NCBI RefSeq assembly: GCF_963678635.1
Contig: NW_026970881.1
Span: forward strand, 1 to 54,289
Direction: 5' to 3'
Length of the DNA: 54,289 nucleotides
DNA from: Symsagittifera roscoffensis
Lineage: Eukaryota > Xenacoelomorpha > Acoela > Convolutidae
The translations under genes were made by a program, and so were the position numbers. Position 1 is the first letter of the stretch; the number at the start of each line of letters is the position of its first letter. Shown here piece by piece: positions 42,401 through 52,576 of the stretch. The notes beneath the pieces are model-generated. The model saw nothing but the letters and a program-made list of their open reading frames with translations, did no database searches and was not told where the DNA came from.

Positions 42401-44738
42401 CTATATTTAAAATTAAATTTGCTGTTACTGCATTTAAATAATCTTCTACAGAATATTCAGGGTCTGTTCCTGTGAATACCATTAATGGTTTGTTTGATGT
42501 TATTGATGATTCACCCATAAGGTATGGATTCATTGTCATTTGTAATGATTCTGCTGCATTTGGCATTTGTGAAAAATTAGAAAGTTGATTTTTTGTTATT
42601 TCGTGTTGTTGAAGATAATATGGAAGTGGTATTTCATTTTGCATTTGTGTTGGTTGATATGAGTGTGTAATCATTGGGTTTTGTGGCTGACTTGGTTGAA
42701 AAGATTGTGTATTAATTGGGTTTTGCATTTGTATTGGTTGTTGATTTTGTGTATCTATCTGGTGTGGAGAAAAATTTCTATGATGTGTATATGGTTTCTG
42801 CATTCCTTGTCCGCGATATTCTTGGGTATATGGTGCAAATATATCTGGTTGTAAATGATCATCATCAGAGGATAGGTAATCCGTTTGATGAGGTGCTTGT
42901 TTTTTATTTTTATTCTGTTGGAAGAATGGGTAATTTTCACTATGATCCTGTGGAGGATGTGGATTAGCTTGAAAATTTACTGAATTGGTTGTTGCCATTG
43001 GATTATTCCAATATCGAGATCTGATTTGATTATTATTATTATTATTTCGTGGAGGATAGTTTGTTTTTGATGAATGTGTATAATTATAATTATGTTCCGC
43101 AAAATTGTTTCTTGTGAATGTTCTGCGTGTTTTTGACGGTATTGTCATGGGTCTATATGTTTGGTAATCCATTTGTGAATATTTTTGAGCAACCGAAGGT
43201 TTAACGGTTGATTGTAAGGTTACCTGTGCTAGCGAAGTGTTTGTATTTCTTGGTGTTGTTAAATTTGGACGTATTGGTGAAATACTTTGTTGTGTAGTTG
43301 TTGTTGTTTGGACAATTTCTTCATTTATGAAGTGTGATGGTGTCTGAATATCTTGTTGAGTGATATTTCTAGTTCCATTAAGGTTTTCATTGTGTATGAC
43401 GGTCGAATTTAAACTGTTATTTCGAGTATCAGGTAAAAATGTATTGTAGTTTAATGGTGTTGCGTCAATGGTTAATGGTACTACTCTTACATAATCTCTT
43501 ATATAAGATATTGTACTTATTGCTTGGCTTGCAATTGATTGTGGGATATTTATAAATGCATAATGAGACCATTCGGGGTCCCAAACGTAGTCTGACTGTT
43601 CTGTGATGGCGGTATCATCTTTTGAATTTTGAGGTCTAAAATTTTTTCTTGCTTGTGAAATTAAATCTATATTATGTCTAAAATAATCTATTATAAACCA
43701 TGCCAAAATTTTTTGTAAGTCATGTTTTGTATGTTGTGAAACATCATCTTTGGTGAAATTTTCTTTAATTGTATGTAGAAAAGTTGAAAATAGTGTGATT
43801 TCATGTCGTACCTTTATATGTTTGGATGTCTCTCTCGGTGAGACATTTGAGATTGGGATTTCGTTTTCTAATATTGAGATATAACTAAATATTATTGCAA
43901 AAACTTCATTAGTAAATATGGAGTTTGCTTTTTGTGAGTTATGATATTGAATGCTTTTTATATAGTCTGAGAATACTTTTGAAAATTCTAAATCAAGGTC
44001 GTCTGTTTGAATTACATATTTGCGGTGATTCGCGTTTGGTGAGGTGAATTCTATGGTGTAGATTCCGTAGTGTTGTGTCAAATTACATATATCTTTCAGA
44101 TAGTGATCAATAATTTGTCTTTTAATTTTTACATCGGGGAACTCTGCTTTACATGGGCTGATTCCGGGTTCAAACAAATTTAGTAGTAAATTCTTGCAAA
44201 GTATATGCTGTCCTCTATCATTGGGTGCATCTACGAGGAAGGGGAAGATATCGTCATCATCTGGACTATCTTCGTTGGAGTGTGTGTTTGGCTCATTTTT
44301 TCGTTTAATGACTGTTAATAGGTAATTATCGATGTGTCTAATTGGTTGATTCCAGTTGTATAAATGTACTGGTTTGTGTTTATATTGCTTTTTTATTCGT
44401 CTTTTTCCTCTTTTTGATGAATTTGAAGTTGTTTCTGAGTCAGAAAAATATAATTGATCGTGTTTGGGGCAATTTTTATCTATAGATTCTTTTAATTTAT
44501 AGAGTTCGTCTAAATTGCTGGCTTCTGATTCTGAAAATGCGTTTCTTTTTTGAGAAAATCTTTTTCGTGTTATTTGTCTTTGTTTAGTTATTATTTTTCT
44601 TTTTAGTGTTTGTCGTTTTGTTCTAATATATCCAACTGTTTGTGTGTGAGGTGTGATTACAAGGTCGTATTTTTTGTTTTCTATTTCACAGTTGTGCAAA
44701 ACGATTGTTTGTTTGTTTCCTAGATTTTTAAATGACAT
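39450..44738 (-). CDS. gag-pro: Element 2 Gag-Pro-(RT start) ORF, unit 1
   Basis: 1762 codons in one frame, without a gag stop or frameshift. Residues 1-740 are an N-terminal extension: basic start (KRGKRRIKKQYKHK at about 109-122), a folded-looking part to about 430 and then Gln/Asn/Pro-rich. Residues about 745-945 are a retrotransposon Gag domain (LMVFTGTDPEYSVEDYLNAV, AAQKWFSVLP, KRFTQEFSKMF). A CCHC knuckle CNYCRRYGHSISEC is at 993-1006. An Asn/Arg/Ser-rich region of about 170 residues follows. The protease motif FLIDSGAESNIINIP is at about 1377-1391, with NIIGIPFISKYIP later. The frame enters the RT N-terminus and stops at TAA 39450, inside the RT fingers. The same TAA is at 47288 in unit 2. 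Confidence 0.9.
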   Translation of the reverse strand: MSFKNLGNKQTIVLHNCEIENKKYDLVITPHTQTVGYIRTKRQTLKRKIITKQRQITRKRFSQKRNAFSESEASNLDELYKLKESIDKNCPKHDQLYFSDSETTSNSSKRGKRRIKKQYKHKPVHLYNWNQPIRHIDNYLLTVIKRKNEPNTHSNEDSPDDDDIFPFLVDAPNDRGQHILCKNLLLNLFEPGISPCKAEFPDVKIKRQIIDHYLKDICNLTQHYGIYTIEFTSPNANHRKYVIQTDDLDLEFSKVFSDYIKSIQYHNSQKANSIFTNEVFAIIFSYISILENEIPISNVSPRETSKHIKVRHEITLFSTFLHTIKENFTKDDVSQHTKHDLQKILAWFIIDYFRHNIDLISQARKNFRPQNSKDDTAITEQSDYVWDPEWSHYAFINIPQSIASQAISTISYIRDYVRVVPLTIDATPLNYNTFLPDTRNNSLNSTVIHNENLNGTRNITQQDIQTPSHFINEEIVQTTTTTQQSISPIRPNLTTPRNTNTSLAQVTLQSTVKPSVAQKYSQMDYQTYRPMTIPSKTRRTFTRNNFAEHNYNYTHSSKTNYPPRNNNNNNQIRSRYWNNPMATTNSVNFQANPHPPQDHSENYPFFQQNKNKKQAPHQTDYLSSDDDHLQPDIFAPYTQEYRGQGMQKPYTHHRNFSPHQIDTQNQQPIQMQNPINTQSFQPSQPQNPMITHSYQPTQMQNEIPLPYYLQQHEITKNQLSNFSQMPNAAESLQMTMNPYLMGESSITSNKPLMVFTGTDPEYSVEDYLNAVTANLILNIGPEPINTPLHQNWIHRRTALIQTTLDGAAQKWFSVLPIEIKSNWKRFTQEFSKMFDSERNKQQQRVLCNEIRRLPNETIKQLAVRIETLVRKAYSLNTHDYKNTKMTEILMMTLTPQLRKIAIKKRASHPSSVREPDLDFRKLVDKLEQAEITMKLEETENLKLQYVNRIETNTTNINNIQDLDTDLVEKITEILNIYEKHPNFKGKPSFKKWCNYCRRYGHSISECRQKQQDNQNKPQKYKEPNKSFYQYMKKDQNLPNKNVYSNNSSGKPLPNNTNYTRNQSPYNSSYRGRSPERRNTQNSSQNHYNRPNSRNNYSRSNSNTTQFVSRSNSQSRNNYYPNNQSRNSSYNRNRNYSNNRNRSYSNNRNQNYPNNRSRNNSYNRSNYNRPNNNYQNRSRNNSQNRHSSYNNRYRNYSQSPHRSNNHYNNSNNRHRSSTPKHQRNINQVQSNPETTSDPPGIDDTGNNELQLNQINCESSDSESDTENTTSINMIAIENDYEPIIYEQPFSSHIYENQLELLHNYYIEPIHSTQTAQETNEINTTNQSNENNKTKCLNTNHTYQKIQKEQPKEKIWTIPFLLESPRSKEFQPPDLEIDFLIDSGAESNIINIPTWNEIKSLHPKLTPLETSSKLATAQGSTLVNYGKIQLFLLPTRTIEQNKILNKPFKQIFHITDIERNIIGIPFISKYIPTINILNSKILIKDKYTKTKDTSLTFFQRLNKQPPFFSKFYPIYNQQRKHLKPLSGNIYNFSIKQVHQYDKKQNKQQLYMSDFEFKPIHKFFKITISSIKYLKNSNSDIISLHVYNNTPYQVTLPLGLLGYCETNATISPIHEKAYRVNNILQLLDICQSTILNEELSINNIISNEKRNTDYFTKNPYFKPTFNISNYTETQQKFLTMFNFQHSQITQDEFDKLAKQLIKYSSVYATSKFDVGKISSSLHLPLKPDAVFKKQRASKVPIHLHDKVNRLLDILEQYNIISPVNK

Positions 44739-45969
44739 AAGGTTTAGGATGACGGATGCAAAAAGTTGTTAGATGATTTCTATTTTCTTAAATTGTTAGT
44801 CCTTACGATTTTTTGGTTAGCTTAACCTGGGTCTATTTGTTCAGGGTTGGAGAGAAAAGTATATCGATTCCGAAGAATGATTTTTACTTTCTCGTGGCTA
44901 GTATAAGCTAAGGTGTTAACTTACTTAATCTTACTTAGGGGTAGTGATTGTGTTCAAGGGTTGGAGAATAGTAAATCGATCCACAAGGTTCAGGTATAAT
45001 TAGAACGCGAGTAGTTCGTTAGATACTATTTTAAACTTACTAAGTCTACGATTTATCCTGGGTCTTGATAAGAGGAGGGTTCAAGTGAAGGATGAATAAC
45101 CGAAGTTTTTCACTGTTTATCTTAATTTGAATGGTTAGTTTTGTTGAAAAATTTCTATTAGTCTTGGGTTTTTTGAAAGGGTTGGATAGTGAATCGACGT
45201 TTGAGGTCGTTAGACACTAGCTAAGTGGGTGGGGGAGAACAAAATTGTTCTTTTTGATCCAAGGATAGGCCTTGATGATCAAGTTTAAATTTTAACTGAA
45301 TAGAAAATGAATTAAGATCCAAGGATAAGCCTTGATGATCTGATTTGAAAATTAAGTGAATTTAAGTTTAAAATGGTTTAAATTTGTTTAAGGAAAAGAT
45401 TTAGTGTTTTAATGATATTAGTGAGTTTATGATTGCTGTTATGTTTTAGGTGATGAAGCTGGGACAATTGGATAATTTATGATTACTAACAGTTTATTGT
45501 CATGCTACTAATTTTTGTTTTGATTTTCAATAAATATTTTCCAAATATGTTTTATAGAATACTGCAGAATTTTAGGAGAACGATCTGAGATCTTTTTATC
45601 AATCGTTATTGTATATTAATATTTTGTTTAGCGCCTGGAATGATCATGAAGATTGACTTCAAGATTTAAGTTTGCAAATGAAAATCTAAATTCATTGCTA
45701 ATAAGATTCTAAATATAAAGGTTTGTGTTGGCTTTTGCCGTACTATCATATAACTATTTGGTAAGTTTCTACTTTGTCGTATGTCGTCTCTGGTTCGAGG
45801 TCTTCTTCCAATTCCGGGTAATTCTCTTATCGTTCGGAATATTGGCTTTGATCTATTGAGTCGTAGAGACATTTCGATTAAATTATCGTCGTGTAACATT
45901 TTAAAAATGTTTTGTCTAATTTCTAATCTATTTTTGGTTAATTCTAAGCTATTAAGGTCTTGTTCGAGA
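44739..45969 (-). other. Element 2 long 5' leader with degenerate repeats
   Basis: 1.23 kb between primer site and gag ATG, far longer than in element 1. GGGTTGGA...ATCGA-type motifs recur near 44844, 44958, 45077 and 45179 (spacing 102-119 bp). A 25-bp motif beginning GATCCAAGGATA and ending GATGATC occurs twice (45256-45280, 45316-45340). A 77-codon upstream ORF (45666-45899) is charged and is kept in unit 2. Whether it is translated is unknown. Confidence 0.55.
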
Positions 45970-45984
45970 CTTATGGTCGCACCA
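45970..45984 (-). promoter_or_regulatory. Element 2 primer binding site, unit 1
   Basis: TGGTGCGACCATAAG on the - strand, two bases after the LTR end. It shares its first 11 bases with element 1. Copy in unit 2 at 53808-53822. Confidence 0.7.
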
Positions 45985-45986
45985 GA

Positions 45987-46402
45987 TGAGTAAGGACCGA
46001 GGTGGTTAACTCATAGAGTAATTTCGGATAGGGTACACCGTCTGCTCGTCCCGCTATCTTATTTTCGGCCGGATAGATTCGTGCAACTTCTTAGTCTAAT
46101 ACCGATCCTAATCTTACTCTTATACTATCTAGTCTCAGGGTGTTTAACTAGTCTCTGCTAGGCTCAATAGATCTAGGGTATACTGGTTTATTGCGGCTGC
46201 TGAAGTCTTCTTGGAGAGTCAACTAATTTCTAAGTTAAATTCAAATCTCTCTGGTGCTGAAATTACAAGTAATTCCAGCACTTACAAATAAGTGGGTTGT
46301 TAGTTAGATGGATCATGATTGGTTAATATTAAATACTTTACAGTGGTAAAATATCTAATTTATCCAATCATAAAATGTAGTTTAGATCAGGTTCCACCCA
46401 TC
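45987..46402 (-). repeat. Element 2 5' LTR truncated in U3, unit 1
   Basis: Same 416 bp as 32503-32918, then an abrupt join at 46402/46403 to RNase H sequence equal to 38565 onward. The outer part of U3 present at the 3' LTR is missing. The junction shows no obvious microhomology. Confidence 0.88.
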
Positions 46403-47287
46403 ATTCATTTTGTTTGTGCCATTGTGTGATTGTAATAATGCTGCGCCGATGCCAAAATTCGAAGCATCGCACATTGCATAGAATGGTTGATTTGGATCTG
46501 GAATTGTATTCGAAATTTGTTCAGTTAGGAGTTTTTTAATTTCTTCAAATTGTGCTGGATGTTCTGTGTTCCATTCAAAAATTTTTTGTTGTCTAAGTAT
46601 ATTATAAAATGGTCTTAGGTATAATTGCATTTTATAGACATATTTACTTAAAAAATTTAACATTCCAAGGAATTCTTGGATTTTCTTTTTGTTTGTTGGT
46701 GGTTGGAATTTTTGAATAGCATCAATGCGTGATTTTAATGGGGTGATTGTTTTTCTTTCTATATGATGTCCTAAGAATTTAACTCGTGTTAAAAAGAAGT
46801 GTGATTTATCGGGGGCGGCCTTCAGATTTTCGTTCTGAAGAATTTTGTGATAGTGTTCTAAAACATTGAACATTTCTTCTTTTGTCTGTGATTGCATAAA
46901 AACATCGTCTAAATAAGTGATTGCGTTTTTCTTGAGTATTAGTGGTCTAAAAATTTTGCTCATAAAAGCTGAAAATGCTGCTGGTCCTATGGATATTCCA
47001 TAGAATAGGCGGTTGAATTCATATTGCTGATTTCCAATAACAAATTGTGTTAAGCGTCGCGATTGTTCATCTAGTGGCATTTGATTATATGCACTATTCA
47101 TATCTGCGGTTGTAAAGTATTTTCCGTTTATTTTTGTTAAAATAACTTGTATTGGTTCAATAGGCCAATTGCATTTTGATTCGTCTATTAGTGAATTAAG
47201 GTATCTAGCGTCTAGAACTATTTTTAATGATTCTCCTTTTGCTAGGATGATAACAGGGTTGATAAATGTGTTACCCTTTGGTTGTTC
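46382..47287 (-). pseudogene. pol: Element 2 RT and partial RNase H, unit 2
   Basis: Same RT as unit 1, including YLDD. The RNase H is cut after its first catalytic Asp strand (ALLQSHNGTNKMN), where the frame runs into the truncated LTR and stops at 46382. It has neither the RNase H end nor anything downstream of it. Confidence 0.88.
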
Positions 47288-50200
47288 TTATTTGTTTACC
47301 GGTGAGATTATATTGTATTGTTCTAAAATATCAAGTAGTCTGTTCACTTTATCGTGTAAATGAATTGGTACTTTACTTGCTCTTTGTTTTTTGAAAACTG
47401 CGTCAGGTTTTAATGGGAGATGTAGTGATGAACTGATTTTGCCAACATCAAATTTAGATGTTGCATAGACTGATGAATATTTTATTAGCTGTTTGGCTAA
47501 TTTATCAAATTCGTCTTGTGTTATTTGTGAATGTTGAAAGTTAAACATTGTTAAAAACTTCTGTTGAGTCTCTGTGTAGTTACTTATGTTGAATGTAGGT
47601 TTGAAATATGGATTTTTTGTGAAATAATCTGTATTTCTTTTTTCATTACTTATTATATTATTTATGGATAATTCTTCATTAAGAATTGTAGATTGACAAA
47701 TATCTAATAATTGGAGTATATTATTTACGCGGTATGCTTTTTCATGTATTGGTGATATCGTAGCGTTGGTTTCGCAATAGCCTAAAAGTCCTAAAGGCAA
47801 TGTTACTTGATAGGGTGTATTGTTGTATACATGTAGAGAAATAATATCTGAATTCGAGTTTTTCAAATATTTTATGGATGAAATTGTGATTTTGAAAAAT
47901 TTATGGATAGGTTTGAATTCAAAATCTGACATATAGAGTTGTTGTTTGTTTTGTTTTTTATCATATTGGTGAACTTGTTTTATTGAAAAATTATATATGT
48001 TTCCTGATAGTGGTTTCAGGTGTTTTCTTTGTTGATTATATATCGGATAAAATTTTGAAAAGAATGGTGGTTGTTTATTTAATCTTTGAAAAAATGTTAG
48101 GGATGTGTCTTTAGTTTTTGTGTATTTATCTTTGATTAGTATTTTACTATTCAAAATGTTGATTGTTGGTATATATTTAGAGATAAATGGTATTCCAATG
48201 ATATTGTGTTCAATATCAGTGATATGGAATATTTGTTTAAATGGTTTATTTAAAATTTTATTTTGTTCTATTGTTCTTGTGGGGAGAAGAAATAATTGAA
48301 TTTTTCCATAGTTTACTAATGTTGATCCTTGTGCTGTTGCTAGTTTACTGGATGTTTCAAGGGGCGTTAGCTTTGGGTGTAGTGATTTTATCTCATTCCA
48401 TGTGGGAATGTTTATTATGTTTGATTCTGCTCCTGAATCGATTAAAAAATCAATTTCAAGATCTGGTGGTTGAAATTCTTTGCTTCTTGGACTTTCTAAA
48501 AAAAATGGTATTGTCCAAATTTTTTCTTTGGGTTGTTCTTTTTGTATTTTTTGATAGGTGTGATTTGTATTCAAGCATTTTGTTTTATTATTTTCATTGG
48601 ATTGATTTGTAGTGTTAATTTCGTTAGTTTCTTGTGCCGTTTGTGTAGAATGGATGGGTTCAATATAATAATTGTGAAGGAGTTCTAATTGATTTTCGTA
48701 TATATGTGATGAAAAAGGTTGTTCATATATAATAGGTTCGTATTCATTTTCGATTGCTATCATATTTATGGAGGTAGTGTTTTCTGTATCACTTTCTGAA
48801 TCTGATGATTCACAGTTTATTTGATTCAGTTGTAGCTCGTTATTTCCTGTGTCATCAATACCTGGGGGGTCTGATGTTGTTTCTGGGTTTGATTGTACTT
48901 GATTAATATTTCTTTGATGTTTAGGTGTACTACTTCTGTGGCGATTGTTAGAATTATTATAATGGTTATTACTCCTGTGTGGTGATTGGGAATAATTTCT
49001 ATAACGATTATTATAACTTGAATGTCGATTTTGTGAATTATTTCGTGATCTGTTTTGATAATTATTGTTTGGTCTGTTATAGTTTGATCTATTATATGAG
49101 TTATTCCTTGATCGATTGTTCGGGTAATTCTGGTTTCGGTTGTTTGAATAACTTCTATTCCGATTATTGGAGTAGTTTCTATTTCTATTGTATGATGAGT
49201 TTCGTGATTGATTGTTTGGATAGTAATTATTTCTTGATTGGGAATTAGATCTAGAAACAAATTGTGTTGTATTTGAATTTGATCTGGAGTAGTTATTTCG
49301 ACTATTTGGTCTATTGTAATGATTTTGTGACGAATTTTGTGTATTTCTTCGTTCTGGTGATCTTCCTCTATAACTTGAGTTATATGGTGATTGATTTCTC
49401 GTGTAGTTGGTATTGTTCGGGAGTGGTTTTCCTGAACTGTTGTTGCTGTATACATTTTTGTTCGGTAGATTTTGATCTTTCTTCATGTATTGATAGAATG
49501 ATTTATTCGGTTCTTTATATTTTTGAGGTTTGTTTTGATTGTCCTGTTGTTTTTGTCTACATTCAGAAATACTATGTCCGTATCGTCGGCAATAATTACA
49601 CCATTTTTTGAAAGATGGTTTGCCTTTAAAGTTTGGGTGTTTTTCATAAATATTGAGTATTTCAGTGATTTTTTCAACGAGGTCTGTATCTAAATCCTGT
49701 ATATTATTGATATTTGTGGTATTTGTTTCAATTCGATTAACATATTGTAATTTCAGATTTTCTGTTTCTTCAAGTTTCATTGTGATTTCCGCTTGCTCTA
49801 GCTTGTCTACTAGTTTTCGAAAATCTAAATCGGGCTCTCGAACTGAGGAGGGATGGGATGCTCTCTTTTTTATTGCTATTTTCCTTAATTGAGGTGTTAA
49901 GGTCATCATTAAGATTTCTGTCATTTTTGTGTTTTTATAATCGTGTGTATTTAATGAATATGCTTTTCGAACTAGTGTTTCGATACGTACTGCTAATTGT
50001 TTGATGGTTTCATTTGGTAATCTGCGAATTTCATTACATAAAACTCTTTGTTGTTGTTTATTTCTTTCGGAGTCAAACATTTTTGAAAATTCTTGTGTAA
50101 ATCTCTTCCAATTTGATTTTATTTCTATAGGCAATACTGAAAACCATTTTTGGGCTGCGCCGTCTAGGGTTGTCTGTATCAACGCTGTGCGTCGATGTAT

Positions 50201-52576
50201 CCAGTTTTGATGTAGTGGCGTATTAATTGGTTCAGGTCCTATATTTAAAATTAAATTTGCTGTTACTGCATTTAAATAATCTTCTACAGAATATTCAGGG
50301 TCTGTTCCTGTGAATACCATTAATGGTTTGTTTGATGTTATTGATGATTCACCCATAAGGTATGGATTCATTGTCATTTGTAATGATTCTGCTGCATTTG
50401 GCATTTGTGAAAAATTAGAAAGTTGATTTTTTGTTATTTCGTGTTGTTGAAGATAATATGGAAGTGGTATTTCATTTTGCATTTGTGTTGGTTGATATGA
50501 GTGTGTAATCATTGGGTTTTGTGGCTGACTTGGTTGAAAAGATTGTGTATTAATTGGGTTTTGCATTTGTATTGGTTGTTGATTTTGTGTATCTATCTGG
50601 TGTGGAGAAAAATTTCTATGATGTGTATATGGTTTCTGCATTCCTTGTCCGCGATATTCTTGGGTATATGGTGCAAATATATCTGGTTGTAAATGATCAT
50701 CATCAGAGGATAGGTAATCCGTTTGATGAGGTGCTTGTTTTTTATTTTTATTCTGTTGGAAGAATGGGTAATTTTCACTATGATCCTGTGGAGGATGTGG
50801 ATTAGCTTGAAAATTTACTGAATTGGTTGTTGCCATTGGATTATTCCAATATCGAGATCTGATTTGATTATTATTATTATTATTTCGTGGAGGATAGTTT
50901 GTTTTTGATGAATGTGTATAATTATAATTATGTTCCGCAAAATTGTTTCTTGTGAATGTTCTGCGTGTTTTTGACGGTATTGTCATGGGTCTATATGTTT
51001 GGTAATCCATTTGTGAATATTTTTGAGCAACCGAAGGTTTAACGGTTGATTGTAAGGTTACCTGTGCTAGCGAAGTGTTTGTATTTCTTGGTGTTGTTAA
51101 ATTTGGACGTATTGGTGAAATACTTTGTTGTGTAGTTGTTGTTGTTTGGACAATTTCTTCATTTATGAAGTGTGATGGTGTCTGAATATCTTGTTGAGTG
51201 ATATTTCTAGTTCCATTAAGGTTTTCATTGTGTATGACGGTCGAATTTAAACTGTTATTTCGAGTATCAGGTAAAAATGTATTGTAGTTTAATGGTGTTG
51301 CGTCAATGGTTAATGGTACTACTCTTACATAATCTCTTATATAAGATATTGTACTTATTGCTTGGCTTGCAATTGATTGTGGGATATTTATAAATGCATA
51401 ATGAGACCATTCGGGGTCCCAAACGTAGTCTGACTGTTCTGTGATGGCGGTATCATCTTTTGAATTTTGAGGTCTAAAATTTTTTCTTGCTTGTGAAATT
51501 AAATCTATATTATGTCTAAAATAATCTATTATAAACCATGCCAAAATTTTTTGTAAGTCATGTTTTGTATGTTGTGAAACATCATCTTTGGTGAAATTTT
51601 CTTTAATTGTATGTAGAAAAGTTGAAAATAGTGTGATTTCATGTCGTACCTTTATATGTTTGGATGTCTCTCTCGGTGAGACATTTGAGATTGGGATTTC
51701 GTTTTCTAATATTGAGATATAACTAAATATTATTGCAAAAACTTCATTAGTAAATATGGAGTTTGCTTTTTGTGAGTTATGATATTGAATGCTTTTTATA
51801 TAGTCTGAGAATACTTTTGAAAATTCTAAATCAAGGTCGTCTGTTTGAATTACATATTTGCGGTGATTCGCGTTTGGTGAGGTGAATTCTATGGTGTAGA
51901 TTCCGTAGTGTTGTGTCAAATTACATATATCTTTCAGATAGTGATCAATAATTTGTCTTTTAATTTTTACATCGGGGAACTCTGCTTTACATGGGCTGAT
52001 TCCGGGTTCAAACAAATTTAGTAGTAAATTCTTGCAAAGTATATGCTGTCCTCTATCATTGGGTGCATCTACGAGGAAGGGGAAGATATCGTCATCATCT
52101 GGACTATCTTCGTTGGAGTGTGTGTTTGGCTCATTTTTTCGTTTAATGACTGTTAATAGGTAATTATCGATGTGTCTAATTGGTTGATTCCAGTTGTATA
52201 AATGTACTGGTTTGTGTTTATATTGCTTTTTTATTCGTCTTTTTCCTCTTTTTGATGAATTTGAAGTTGTTTCTGAGTCAGAAAAATATAATTGATCGTG
52301 TTTGGGGCAATTTTTATCTATAGATTCTTTTAATTTATAGAGTTCGTCTAAATTGCTGGCTTCTGATTCTGAAAATGCGTTTCTTTTTTGAGAAAATCTT
52401 TTTCGTGTTATTTGTCTTTGTTTAGTTATTATTTTTCTTTTTAGTGTTTGTCGTTTTGTTCTAATATATCCAACTGTTTGTGTGTGAGGTGTGATTACAA
52501 GGTCGTATTTTTTGTTTTCTATTTCACAGTTGTGCAAAACGATTGTTTGTTTGTTTCCTAGATTTTTAAATGACAT
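47288..52576 (-). CDS. gag-pro: Element 2 Gag-Pro-(RT start) ORF, unit 2
   Basis: 1762 codons, the copy of 39450-44738 with three amino-acid differences seen: an Asp to Glu change in the linker before protease, Leu to Phe just before the protease domain, and Arg to His in the NIIGIP strand. Gag domain, CCHC knuckle and DSGAE protease motif are intact. Keeping this long ORF open in both units suggests recent duplication; it does not by itself prove function. Confidence 0.9.
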   Translation of the reverse strand: MSFKNLGNKQTIVLHNCEIENKKYDLVITPHTQTVGYIRTKRQTLKRKIITKQRQITRKRFSQKRNAFSESEASNLDELYKLKESIDKNCPKHDQLYFSDSETTSNSSKRGKRRIKKQYKHKPVHLYNWNQPIRHIDNYLLTVIKRKNEPNTHSNEDSPDDDDIFPFLVDAPNDRGQHILCKNLLLNLFEPGISPCKAEFPDVKIKRQIIDHYLKDICNLTQHYGIYTIEFTSPNANHRKYVIQTDDLDLEFSKVFSDYIKSIQYHNSQKANSIFTNEVFAIIFSYISILENEIPISNVSPRETSKHIKVRHEITLFSTFLHTIKENFTKDDVSQHTKHDLQKILAWFIIDYFRHNIDLISQARKNFRPQNSKDDTAITEQSDYVWDPEWSHYAFINIPQSIASQAISTISYIRDYVRVVPLTIDATPLNYNTFLPDTRNNSLNSTVIHNENLNGTRNITQQDIQTPSHFINEEIVQTTTTTQQSISPIRPNLTTPRNTNTSLAQVTLQSTVKPSVAQKYSQMDYQTYRPMTIPSKTRRTFTRNNFAEHNYNYTHSSKTNYPPRNNNNNNQIRSRYWNNPMATTNSVNFQANPHPPQDHSENYPFFQQNKNKKQAPHQTDYLSSDDDHLQPDIFAPYTQEYRGQGMQKPYTHHRNFSPHQIDTQNQQPIQMQNPINTQSFQPSQPQNPMITHSYQPTQMQNEIPLPYYLQQHEITKNQLSNFSQMPNAAESLQMTMNPYLMGESSITSNKPLMVFTGTDPEYSVEDYLNAVTANLILNIGPEPINTPLHQNWIHRRTALIQTTLDGAAQKWFSVLPIEIKSNWKRFTQEFSKMFDSERNKQQQRVLCNEIRRLPNETIKQLAVRIETLVRKAYSLNTHDYKNTKMTEILMMTLTPQLRKIAIKKRASHPSSVREPDLDFRKLVDKLEQAEITMKLEETENLKLQYVNRIETNTTNINNIQDLDTDLVEKITEILNIYEKHPNFKGKPSFKKWCNYCRRYGHSISECRQKQQDNQNKPQKYKEPNKSFYQYMKKDQNLPNKNVYSNNSSGKPLPNNTNYTRNQSPYNSSYRGRSPERRNTQNSSQNHYNRPNSRNNYSRSNSNTTQFVSRSNSQSRNNYYPNNQSRNSSYNRNRNYSNNRNRSYSNNRNQNYPNNRSRNNSYNRSNYNRPNNNYQNRSRNNSQNRHSSYNNRYRNYSQSPHRSNNHYNNSNNRHRSSTPKHQRNINQVQSNPETTSDPPGIDDTGNNELQLNQINCESSDSESDTENTTSINMIAIENEYEPIIYEQPFSSHIYENQLELLHNYYIEPIHSTQTAQETNEINTTNQSNENNKTKCLNTNHTYQKIQKEQPKEKIWTIPFFLESPRSKEFQPPDLEIDFLIDSGAESNIINIPTWNEIKSLHPKLTPLETSSKLATAQGSTLVNYGKIQLFLLPTRTIEQNKILNKPFKQIFHITDIEHNIIGIPFISKYIPTINILNSKILIKDKYTKTKDTSLTFFQRLNKQPPFFSKFYPIYNQQRKHLKPLSGNIYNFSIKQVHQYDKKQNKQQLYMSDFEFKPIHKFFKITISSIKYLKNSNSDIISLHVYNNTPYQVTLPLGLLGYCETNATISPIHEKAYRVNNILQLLDICQSTILNEELSINNIISNEKRNTDYFTKNPYFKPTFNISNYTETQQKFLTMFNFQHSQITQDEFDKLAKQLIKYSSVYATSKFDVGKISSSLHLPLKPDAVFKKQRASKVPIHLHDKVNRLLDILEQYNIISPVNK

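Noticed and set aside
41141-43000. Tyr/Phe/Cys-rich + strand ORFs inside element 2 gag
   Set aside because: Antisense shadows of the Asn-rich gag coding region; unlike 6516-7212 they have no intron or protein-like composition.
39450-52576. Assembly duplication as the explanation of the two 5.3-kb ORFs
   Set aside because: Not excluded, but the units differ at several separate positions and a third unit begins at the window end, so a true tandem array is preferred.
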